From JAUVPB01 sp965223695 (GTDB taxonomy: Bacteria; Actinomycetota; Thermoleophilia; Gaiellales; Gaiellaceae): 64,000 nucleotides of DNA. The notes beneath the pieces are model-generated. The model searched no databases. It was not told the DNA's origin and worked only from the letters and a program-made list of their open reading frames with translations. The position numbers were made by a program, and so were the translations under genes. The DNA is taken from positions 62,001 through 126,000 of the forward strand of contig CBDCXJ010000034.1 in assembly GCA_965223695.1 (NCBI GenBank). Reading direction: 5' to 3'. This document shows positions 11,283 to 19,324 of the stretch, piece by piece; position 1 is the stretch's first letter, and every line of letters starts with the position of its first letter.

Positions 11283-11393
11283 ACCCGTATAGATCCGTAG
11301 CTCCGCAGCGCATAGAGCCGTCTAGCTCTACAGCGCGCCAGGCCGCCACCGCGGCGCTCTTCCCTCGATCGAGGTAATGCATCCCCCTTTGGG

Positions 11394-11421
11394 TTGACGT
11401 TCGTCTACCCCTCCCTATCTT
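11394..11421 (+). promoter_or_regulatory. Candidate housekeeping promoter of the glycan operon
   Basis: TTGACG at 11394-11399 and TATCTT at 11416-11421 are separated by 16 bases, in the otherwise gene-free stretch between the monooxygenase and the glycosyltransferase fusion. The -35 box fits well and the -10 box moderately. It would give a leader of about 80 bases before the TTG start at 11510. Confidence 0.4.
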
Positions 11422-11509
11422 GAGTTGAGAGAGGGGGAGGTGTCCTGCGGCCGTCTCACAGGCGCGAAAAGCCGCGTCTTGTAGGCGTACCTGACCGCGC
11501 GAAAACGAC

Positions 11510-14500
11510 TTGGCGACCAGAGAAATCGAGAACTCATCACCGCTGATCGCCGAGCGCGATTCAGCCGATCGCCGGCCGCGCTCGGCGATCTGGGATGCGC
11601 CCTTCGCGCTCTCGCTCGTCATCCCGACGCGCAACGAGGCGGGCAACATCGAGCCGCTCGTGCGACGCCTCGAGGCGATCCTTCCCGACCGCCCGCTCGA
11701 GATCATCTTCGTCGACGACAGCACCGACGACACTCCTGCCGCCGTCGCCAACGTCGCGCGCTCGGCTACCCGTGACGTGCGGCTTCTCCACCGCTCCGAA
11801 GACGAGCGCGTAGGAGGGCTGGGCGGCGCCGTACAGGCCGGCCTGCGCATCGCCCGCGCCCCGTGGGTCTGCGTCATGGACGGTGACCTGCAACACCCGC
11901 CGGAAGTGATTCCCGAGCTCCTCCGGCGCGCACACGAGGCCGACGCTGATCTCGTTGTCGCGAGCCGCTACGTCGGTGACGGCACGGTGGGAAGCGGTCT
12001 CAGCAAGATTCGCCACCTGGCCTCGCAGGCCATGACGCGCTCGGCAAAGGTCTTCTTCCCGAAGCGGATGAGCGTGGTCAGCGACCCGCTCAGCGGCTTC
12101 TTCCTGGTGCGCCGCGAAGCCGTTCCGGTCGAGGATCTGAAGCCGCGCGGCTTCAAGATCCTGCTCGAGATCGTGGCACGCAGCCCGCGGTTGAGAGTGG
12201 CCGACGTGCCCTTCGCCTTCGGCGAGCGCCATGCCGGCGAGAGCAAGGCGTCGATCGGCGAAGGGCTGATCTACCTGTCACAGCTCGTGAGGCTGCGCTT
12301 TGGCGCCTCGGCGGGTCGCTTCACGCGGTTTGCGTTTGTCGGCGCCACGGGTCTGGCGGTGAACATGGGCGCGTTTGCGCTGCTGTTCGCCGCGGGTCTC
12401 CACTACCTGGTGGCAGCGATCGACGCGACACAGATCTCGACGCTCTGGTTGTTCGCTCTCACCGACCGGTGGGTGTTCCGCGGCCGGCGCCTCCACTATG
12501 CGACCGCTTCACGCGTCGGACTGTACTTCGCCATAAACAACGCCGCGTTCATGTTGCGTGGCCCGCTTCTGTACGCCTTGGTCTCTGCCGCCGGAATGAA
12601 CGAGCTGGTGGCGAACTTCGTCTCGCTCGCCGTGCTGACGGTCGCTCGCTTCGCTGTGGCCGACACCTGGATCTGGCGGAAAGCCGCTCCAGGCGCTCAG
12701 TTCACGCACACCTACGACGTCCACGGCATCGTCACGGTCGCGTCCGAGGCTCGGCTGCCCGAGCTCGAGCGCTTCCGGGTTCCCGAGCTCGCTGAGGAGC
12801 CGACGATCAGCGTCGAGATCGGAAAGCTCCCGCGCCTCGAGGACGGGCGCTCCGGCGAGTGGCTCGCGAGCGACGTGCGCCGCATTCGCTACGACGAGGG
12901 GCTCGGCGCGCTCGGCTTCGCCGCCGAGATCACCAAGGGCCCGCACTCGACCCATGTGGTCGCAACACCGCTGCTGCGCAACTCGCCGCACGTGCTGTAC
13001 ACGAACGTCGTCGAGCCGATCATGCGCTGGGCATTCGTCGAGCGCGGCCACACGCTCGTGCACGCCGCCTGCGTCTCGTTCGGCGGCAATGCCGTCTTCG
13101 TCACCGCGCGGACCGACACCGGCAAGACGACCACCATCCTCAAGACGCTCGACAACCACCCGGGCGCATTCGTCTCTGACGATCTCACCGTCCTTACCCC
13201 TGAGGGCCGAGTTCTCACCTACCCCAAGCCGCTCACGGTCTCGGCGCACACGGTAGGCGCCGTCAAGACGCCGCGGCTGACACGCAGGCAGCGTCTGGGT
13301 CTACCGCTGCAGAGCCGGTTGCACTCGCGCTCGGGCCGCCAGTTCGGCTTCTTGCTGGCCAAGACGGGACTGCCTGTCGCAACGATCAACGCGCTCGTGC
13401 AGCTGATGGTGCCGCCTCCGAAGTACGACATCGAAACCCTGATCCCGGGCGTCGACGTGGCCGAGGAGGCGCGACTCGCAGGGGTCGTGGTCATCGAGCG
13501 CGGCGACGACGAGGAGATCGTTCTGGGCGCTGAAGAGGCGACCAGCATCGTCCTGAGCAACTGCGAGGACGCCTATGGGTTCCCGCCCTACGACGAGTTC
13601 GCGTCCTTCCTGCACGGAACCGGCGCCGCCGACCTCCACCACGACGAGCGCAGGATCGTCGAGCGGGCGCTTCGCCACCTGCCCGCACGGCTCATCCGTA
13701 GCTCGACGATGGACTGGTGGTTGCGGCTGCCGTCGGTCGTCGAGGGGATCGTCCCGGGCGGAATCGCCGACGGCGGCGTCTCGGGCAACGGACGCGCGCG
13801 AAACGGTGACTCGAGCAACGGAGGCCCGGGCGACAACGGCCCGCAGAGCGCTGTGGAAGCGCCAGAAGCCCCCACGCGAAACGGCCACTCGGCGAACGGG
13901 CAGGGCGCGCCGTCGTACGGCACGGTGACCCCGCAGTTCGCGCTGATACCGGAGGTCGAGACGCCGGTCGACCAGCCGATGCACGGAGCCGATCAGGCCG
14001 GCGCCGACGTCGAAACCCCGGTCGAGCCGATCGAGACACCCGAGCCAGATCCGCCTGCCCTACCCGAGCCCGCGCCCGAGCCCGAGCCGGACGCGGACGA
14101 ACCCGACATCGGCGTGGCCATCGCCGAGGAGCTCGCCGAGCCCCAAACGGCGGTGCGCGCGCGTAGCTGGTGGCGGAACGCGACAGAGGTCGCAACAGGC
14201 TGGCTTCTGCAGCCGCGCGTGCTCACGACCATCTTGCTTCTCGGCATTCTCGGCGCGGGAGCGTTTCTGCGCTTCTTCGCGATCAATCGCTACGGACTGA
14301 ACAGCGACGAGGTCGTCTACTCGAGCCAGGGCGGCTCGATCGCCAATGACCCTGCCGTCTCGGAGCTCTTTCCGATCTTCCGGGCGCACCCGCTGCTCTT
14401 CCAGTCGACGCTCTCTATCGGCTGGGTCTTCGGTGGCGTCAAGCTGTTCGGCCGGATGCTCTCGGCCGTGATCGGGCTCATCACGATCCTGCTCACCTAC

Positions 14501-15748
14501 CACACGGGCCGCCTTCTCTTCAACCGCCCGACGGGCCTGCTCGCCGCGGGCTTCATCGCGGTCATGCCGTACCACGTCCTGGTCACACGTCAGATCCTGC
14601 TCGACGGCCCGATGGCCATGTTCGCGACCCTGACGCTCTACACGATCGTCCGCTACGCGATGTCGCAGCGGACGATCTGGCTATACGCGACGGCGGGCTC
14701 GCTGGGCCTGACGTTTCTGGCCAAGGAAGCCGCGATCCTGTTCGTCGGCTCGATCTTCGTCTTTCTCGCGCTCACTCCACGAGTGCGGGTCAAGCTACGA
14801 CACCTCGCCGGCGCAACTGGCCTGCTCGCGCTGCTCGTGGCGTCGTTCCCGTTGACGGTCTCGCTCGCCGGCCAGTCGACGACCGGCGGCCAGTACCTGG
14901 TCTGGCAGCTGTTTCGCCGACCGAACCACACCTACAGCTTCTACCCCATCGAGGTCTCGGCGGCCGTCGGCTACGGCGTGCTCATCGCCGCGATCGTCGG
15001 CCTCTGGCTGTTCCGCAGCCGGCTCGGCTGGCGCGAGACGCTCCTCATCTCGTGGATCGTCGTGCCGGCGATCTTCTTCGAGCTCTATCCGGTCAAGGGA
15101 TTCCAGTACCTGATCGCCCTTGCGCCCGCCGTCGCTATCCTCGCCGCGCGCCCGGTCGCGCACTGGATTCGCACGCGCCGTCTCGCGCTCGGGGAGCCCC
15201 GCGCGCATATGCGCTGGGTCGGCGTGGCCGCCGCCGCCGCGATCGGCGTCTCGCTGATCGTGCCGTCGTGGCAGCGCATACAGCCGACGACGTCTGACAC
15301 GTTCCTCGCCGGCTCGGGCGGCGTCCCTGCGGGTCGCGAGGCCGGCGAGTGGATCCGCGACAACGTGCCCGAGGGTGCCCGGCTCGTCACGGTCGGCCCG
15401 TCGATGGCCAACATCCTCCAGTTCTATTCCGGGCGCGAGGCGCGCGGACTCTCGGTGAGCCCGAACCCGCTCCGGCGCAACCCCGCCTACGAGCCCGTTC
15501 GCAACCCCGACCTCGAGATACGCGAGAGTCGGGTGCAGTACCTCGTCTGGGACTCGTTCTCGGCCGGGCGCTCGGAGTTCTTCTCGAGCAAGCTGCTGCG
15601 CTATGCCGACCGTTACAACGGGCGCGTTGTGCACTCGGAGACCGTCACGGTCACGACGCCCGAGGGAGCCAGCGCCGAGAAACCCCTGATCGTCGTCTAC
15701 GAGGTGCGACCCGTGCTGGGCGCTCGTCCGGGAGACGAGGATGATTAG
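11510..15748 (+). CDS. Fusion: GT2 polyprenyl-phosphate sugar synthase, GtrA domain, HprK-like P-loop, GT-C transferase
   Basis: 1412 residues. Residues 31-260 are a GT2 domain of the dolichol-phosphate mannose synthase type (SLVIPTRNEAGNIEPLVRRL, FVDDSTDDT, DGDLQHPPE, DPLSGFF). Residues 265-390 are a GtrA-like membrane domain (RFAFVGATGLAVNMGAFALL, TDRWVFRG). Residues 400-760 resemble HPr-kinase-like P-loop proteins: VHAACVSFGGNAVFVTART, Walker A DTGKTT at 536-541, then SDDLTVL. A Gly/Asn/Pro-rich linker (about 760-890) follows, and the rest is a polytopic GT-C/PMT-type transferase (RFFAINRYGLNSDEVVYSSQG with the conserved acidic pair). Inference: one chain makes, flips and transfers a lipid-linked sugar. 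The start is a TTG. It overlaps the next gene by 8 bases. Confidence 0.8.
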   Translation: MATREIENSSPLIAERDSADRRPRSAIWDAPFALSLVIPTRNEAGNIEPLVRRLEAILPDRPLEIIFVDDSTDDTPAAVANVARSATRDVRLLHRSEDERVGGLGGAVQAGLRIARAPWVCVMDGDLQHPPEVIPELLRRAHEADADLVVASRYVGDGTVGSGLSKIRHLASQAMTRSAKVFFPKRMSVVSDPLSGFFLVRREAVPVEDLKPRGFKILLEIVARSPRLRVADVPFAFGERHAGESKASIGEGLIYLSQLVRLRFGASAGRFTRFAFVGATGLAVNMGAFALLFAAGLHYLVAAIDATQISTLWLFALTDRWVFRGRRLHYATASRVGLYFAINNAAFMLRGPLLYALVSAAGMNELVANFVSLAVLTVARFAVADTWIWRKAAPGAQFTHTYDVHGIVTVASEARLPELERFRVPELAEEPTISVEIGKLPRLEDGRSGEWLASDVRRIRYDEGLGALGFAAEITKGPHSTHVVATPLLRNSPHVLYTNVVEPIMRWAFVERGHTLVHAACVSFGGNAVFVTARTDTGKTTTILKTLDNHPGAFVSDDLTVLTPEGRVLTYPKPLTVSAHTVGAVKTPRLTRRQRLGLPLQSRLHSRSGRQFGFLLAKTGLPVATINALVQLMVPPPKYDIETLIPGVDVAEEARLAGVVVIERGDDEEIVLGAEEATSIVLSNCEDAYGFPPYDEFASFLHGTGAADLHHDERRIVERALRHLPARLIRSSTMDWWLRLPSVVEGIVPGGIADGGVSGNGRARNGDSSNGGPGDNGPQSAVEAPEAPTRNGHSANGQGAPSYGTVTPQFALIPEVETPVDQPMHGADQAGADVETPVEPIETPEPDPPALPEPAPEPEPDADEPDIGVAIAEELAEPQTAVRARSWWRNATEVATGWLLQPRVLTTILLLGILGAGAFLRFFAINRYGLNSDEVVYSSQGGSIANDPAVSELFPIFRAHPLLFQSTLSIGWVFGGVKLFGRMLSAVIGLITILLTYHTGRLLFNRPTGLLAAGFIAVMPYHVLVTRQILLDGPMAMFATLTLYTIVRYAMSQRTIWLYATAGSLGLTFLAKEAAILFVGSIFVFLALTPRVRVKLRHLAGATGLLALLVASFPLTVSLAGQSTTGGQYLVWQLFRRPNHTYSFYPIEVSAAVGYGVLIAAIVGLWLFRSRLGWRETLLISWIVVPAIFFELYPVKGFQYLIALAPAVAILAARPVAHWIRTRRLALGEPRAHMRWVGVAAAAAIGVSLIVPSWQRIQPTTSDTFLAGSGGVPAGREAGEWIRDNVPEGARLVTVGPSMANILQFYSGREARGLSVSPNPLRRNPAYEPVRNPDLEIRESRVQYLVWDSFSAGRSEFFSSKLLRYADRYNGRVVHSETVTVTTPEGASAEKPLIVVYEVRPVLGARPGDEDD

Positions 15749-17126
15749 ACCCCTTCTCAAAGCCGGGCTCGTCGCCGCTCTCGTCGCAATCGGCCTCGTG
15801 CTCGCGCATACCGCCCCGGCAGCCGGCAAGGCCGACGGCACCGAGACGACGACACCGATCAAGCACTACGTCGTCCTGATGCAGGAGAACCACACCTTCG
15901 ACAACTACTTCGGCACCTACCCCGGCGCCGACGGCATCCCCGAGGACGTCTGCATGCCGCGCAACCCAAAGAAGCCCAAGCGCGGCTGCGTCGAGCCGTT
16001 CCCCATTCGCGGTCGCGCGGTAGTCGATCTCGAGCACCGCGAGGCGACCCACGAGTCGCAGTATCGCGGCGGTGCGATGGACGGCTTCGTCTTCGCGCTA
16101 CGCGCGGCCGGCAAGGACGCAGAGACGACGATGGGCTACTACGACGATCGCGACCTCCCCTACTACTGGAACGTCGCGGACGAGTACGTCCTCTTCGACC
16201 GCTTCTTCTCGTCGGCCTCGGGCGGCTCGATCGAGAACCACATGTACTGGATCGCGGGTGTGCCCGGTCGCGAGCCCGGCGAGTCCTCACAGATTCCCGC
16301 TGAAGGCTGGAGCGACATCCCGACGATCTTCGACCGGCTCGAGGACGCCGGCATCTCGTGGAAGTTCTACGTCCAGAACTACAACCCCCGGATCACGATT
16401 GCCACGCCCGAGATCGGCGATCGCGGGGCGCAGATCGTCTGGAATCCGCTGCTGGCCTATCCCCGCTACATCAACGACCCGAAGCTCTTCGGGAAGATCG
16501 TCGATCTCCCCGAGTACTTCGAGGATCTGGCCAACGACACGCTCCCCTCGGTTGCGTTCATCGTTCCATCGGGTGCGAGCGAGCACCCGCCGGGGAGCAT
16601 CCAGGCCGGCGAGCGCTTCGTGCGCACGCTGATCACGGGATTGATGACGAGCGACTCGTGGGATAGCTCGGCCTTCATGTGGACGTACGACGATTGGGGT
16701 GGCTGGTACGACCACGTCCCACCGCCGAGCGTCGACGAGTTTGGCTACGGCTTCCGCGTTCCGGCGCTGCTGGTCAGCCCTTACGCGAAGCGCGGCCACA
16801 TCGACAGCACTGAGCTCGACTTCACCTCACCACTCAAGTTCATCCAGGAGAACTGGGGTATCGAGCCGCTCGCAGAGCGGGATCGCAACGCCAACAACTT
16901 CCTCGACGCATTCGACTTCGAGCAGCCGGCCCGCGCGCCCGTCCTGCTCTCGGCTGAGCGCGCGAGCGAAGAGGAGTTCGTCCCGCGCAGACCGATCATC
17001 TACGCCGCCTACGGCTCGGCGATCGGCCTTCCGCTGCTGCTCGTCGGCGTTGCGCTGGTGACGCGGCGACGCGATCTGCAAGAGCTTGCCGAGGCCTACC
17101 GCGCCCGACGACCGGACGAGACATGA
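15741..17126 (+). CDS. Secreted phosphoesterase (phospholipase C/acid phosphatase AcpA-like)
   Basis: 461 residues. A signal peptide (LVAALVAIGLVLAHTAPAAG) precedes the PF04185-type phosphoesterase core: IKHYVVLMQENHTFDNYFGTY holds the family's metal-site Glu/Asn and the ENHTFDNYFG motif, and FMWTYDDWGGWYDHVPPP holds the conserved TYDD..GG.YDHV signature. Relatives hydrolyse phosphodiester or phosphomonoester head groups outside the cell. Near the C-terminus is a membrane helix (YAAYGSAIGLPLLLVGVALV) and a basic tail, so the enzyme stays anchored at the outer face. It starts inside the end of the fusion gene (ATG 15741 versus stop 15748) and overlaps the next gene by 4 bases, implying coupled translation. 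Confidence 0.85.
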   Translation: MIRPLLKAGLVAALVAIGLVLAHTAPAAGKADGTETTTPIKHYVVLMQENHTFDNYFGTYPGADGIPEDVCMPRNPKKPKRGCVEPFPIRGRAVVDLEHREATHESQYRGGAMDGFVFALRAAGKDAETTMGYYDDRDLPYYWNVADEYVLFDRFFSSASGGSIENHMYWIAGVPGREPGESSQIPAEGWSDIPTIFDRLEDAGISWKFYVQNYNPRITIATPEIGDRGAQIVWNPLLAYPRYINDPKLFGKIVDLPEYFEDLANDTLPSVAFIVPSGASEHPPGSIQAGERFVRTLITGLMTSDSWDSSAFMWTYDDWGGWYDHVPPPSVDEFGYGFRVPALLVSPYAKRGHIDSTELDFTSPLKFIQENWGIEPLAERDRNANNFLDAFDFEQPARAPVLLSAERASEEEFVPRRPIIYAAYGSAIGLPLLLVGVALVTRRRDLQELAEAYRARRPDET

Positions 17127-19324
17127 GCCGCCGGCCCGTGATCCTCGGAGCCACCGTCGTCGCGGCGGCTCTGCTCGCCTCGCTCGCCGCCGCCACAGAG
17201 GCCCGCGCGAGTCACCAGGGCACGCCCCACAAGCTGGTCGTGCGGACAATTCCCGCATTCAAGGGCGTCCCGGTCAAGCTGAACAAGAAGAAAAAGAACA
17301 CAGGACGCCGTGGACTGGCGATCCTGACGCACTCCGGCGACAAGAAGCTGAAGAAGCGCCTCACGGTCGCCGATGCGCAGCCCGCCGAGCACGTGCGAAG
17401 CCGCTTCGCCCGATGGTACGGCGACCCGAATCGCCAGAACGTCTCGAAGCTGACGGCCGCGCTCGATGTCGACTATCTCGTCGGCTTCAACTTCATCGAC
17501 CGTGACGGCGAGCCGATCGACGCGGCCGAGATCAGCAGGATGGTGCTTCGCTCGAGCGTCGGCAACATTCTCGAGTTCGAGGGCGAGGCGCTGCAAAGCC
17601 AGCATTGGCTGCACGGCACACGCGTCGTCTCGCGGCGTGAGGGCCCGTTCGCGAAGGAGATCCTCTACAGCGTCGAGCAGGTGATCGTCAACGGCTCGAA
17701 CGTCGTCAATCGTGCCCAGCAGCGCTTCGTGCCGGAGGAGGCCCGCGACTTCGCGATCACGCTGCTGTACTTCACCGCCACGTTCACGGCGACCGACGCA
17801 CTGTTCGGCCACACGACAGGGTCGGGCATCCGTCTCGAGCGCCCGGACGGCGTTGTCGAGGAGCACGCGTTCAATGACGGCGGCACGCTTGTGCTCGCCG
17901 GCCTCCCACGTGGCGAGTACATCGTCAGCGTGATCGGGCCCGGCCCGGCATTCGAGCGCCCGGTCACCGTCACGCGCGACCAGGACGTCGAGCTTGACGT
18001 CCTGAGCTGGCTCGATCTCGGCATCACTGCGCTCGTCCTCGCCATCGCCGTCATCGGCCTGCTGTTGATCGGACGACCGCATTTGCTCCGGCTTCCCAGC
18101 GCGGCTCGAGCGCCTCAGCTGCGCCCACGCGGAGCTGCCGCCGCCGCAACGCTCCTGGTTGGCGTCATCGCGCTCTTTCTGTTTGCCGGGCCGGCCGCGG
18201 GAGCAAACGAGGATCGCAAACCGGCCGACCAGGCCACGGTGCCCGCGACGACGACGCCCTATCCGATCCTCGCCTACTACTACATCTGGTTCAACCCCAC
18301 GTCGTGGTCACGCGCCAAGAGCGACTACCCGATCCTCGGTCGCTACTCGAGCGACGAGGAGCGCGTCATGCGTCGGCACGTGCGCTGGGCGAAGGCCGCG
18401 GGTATTGACGGCTTCCTCGTCAGCTGGAAGGCGACGTCGTCGCTCAACCAACGTCTCAACAAGCTGGCCAGGCTGGCGGCCGAAGAGGACTTCAAGCTCG
18501 GCATCGTCTATCAGGCGCTCGACTTCGAGCGAGAGCCCCTCTCGATCAGACGGATACGGGCCGATCTCGATTTCTTCATCGAACGCTACGCCGACGACCC
18601 GGTGTTCGACATCTTCGAAAAGCCCGTCGTCATCTGGACGGGGACCGAGCAATTCAGGCGCAAGCAGATTGCGCGGACCGTTGCACCGCGACAGGATGAC
18701 CTACTCGTGCTCGCGTCCGAGAAGAACGTCGAGGGCATCGAGCGACTTGGCAAGGCCGTGCAGGGAAACGCCTACTACTGGTCGTCGGTCGACCCACAGA
18801 GCTACATGAGCTTCTCGGACAAGCTCGTCGCGATGGGCGAGGCAGTGCATGATCTTGGCGGCCTCTGGATCGCGCCCGCTGCCCCGGGCTTCGACGCGCG
18901 GCTCGTGGGCGGAACGTCGGTGGTCGAGCGACGCTCGGGCGACACGTTCCGTGCGCGCCTCGACGGCGCGACCCGGTCTGCGCCGGACGCGCTCGGCGTG
19001 ATCAGCTGGAACGAGTTCTCCGAGAACACCCACATCGAGCCGAGCGAGCTCTACGGCCAGCGCTACCTCGAGATCCTCGCTGATGTGGGCGGCGCAACGT
19101 TCGACATCGAGGCGGTCATCGATTCGAGCGAGGCCGCCGGTGACGAGCGCTCTGCGACCGGAGTCGGCTATGGCGCGCCCCTGCTCGGCGGCGTCCTCGC
19201 GCTCGGTGTCATTGCCATCGTTGGCGCGACCTGGCGGAGCCGCAAAGCGGTGACGAAGGAGAGCACTCGCGGTAACGGCGAAAGTACGCCATACTCAGGA
19301 GAGCCTCGGGGGGAGGCTTCATGA
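17123..19324 (+). CDS. Membrane protein with GH99-like glycoside hydrolase domain
   Basis: 733 residues. The first half has a signal peptide (ending ARA), an unassigned domain, and a membrane helix (WLDLGITALVLAIAVIGLLLIG) near residue 300, then a second one. After LFAGPAAGA comes a domain starting PYPILAYYYIWFNPTSW, with MRRHVRWAKAAGIDGFLVSWK, FDIFEKPVVIW and GVISWNEFSENTHIEPS. This is the TIM-barrel layout of GH99/GH71-like glycanases, with the conserved SWNE-E-IEPS end motif. GH99 enzymes are endo-alpha-mannosidases; the linkage cut here is unknown. A final C-terminal membrane helix (LLGGVLALGVIAIVGAT) anchors it. It overlaps both neighbours by 4 bases. Confidence 0.75.
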   Translation: MSRRPVILGATVVAAALLASLAAATEARASHQGTPHKLVVRTIPAFKGVPVKLNKKKKNTGRRGLAILTHSGDKKLKKRLTVADAQPAEHVRSRFARWYGDPNRQNVSKLTAALDVDYLVGFNFIDRDGEPIDAAEISRMVLRSSVGNILEFEGEALQSQHWLHGTRVVSRREGPFAKEILYSVEQVIVNGSNVVNRAQQRFVPEEARDFAITLLYFTATFTATDALFGHTTGSGIRLERPDGVVEEHAFNDGGTLVLAGLPRGEYIVSVIGPGPAFERPVTVTRDQDVELDVLSWLDLGITALVLAIAVIGLLLIGRPHLLRLPSAARAPQLRPRGAAAAATLLVGVIALFLFAGPAAGANEDRKPADQATVPATTTPYPILAYYYIWFNPTSWSRAKSDYPILGRYSSDEERVMRRHVRWAKAAGIDGFLVSWKATSSLNQRLNKLARLAAEEDFKLGIVYQALDFEREPLSIRRIRADLDFFIERYADDPVFDIFEKPVVIWTGTEQFRRKQIARTVAPRQDDLLVLASEKNVEGIERLGKAVQGNAYYWSSVDPQSYMSFSDKLVAMGEAVHDLGGLWIAPAAPGFDARLVGGTSVVERRSGDTFRARLDGATRSAPDALGVISWNEFSENTHIEPSELYGQRYLEILADVGGATFDIEAVIDSSEAAGDERSATGVGYGAPLLGGVLALGVIAIVGATWRSRKAVTKESTRGNGESTPYSGEPRGEAS

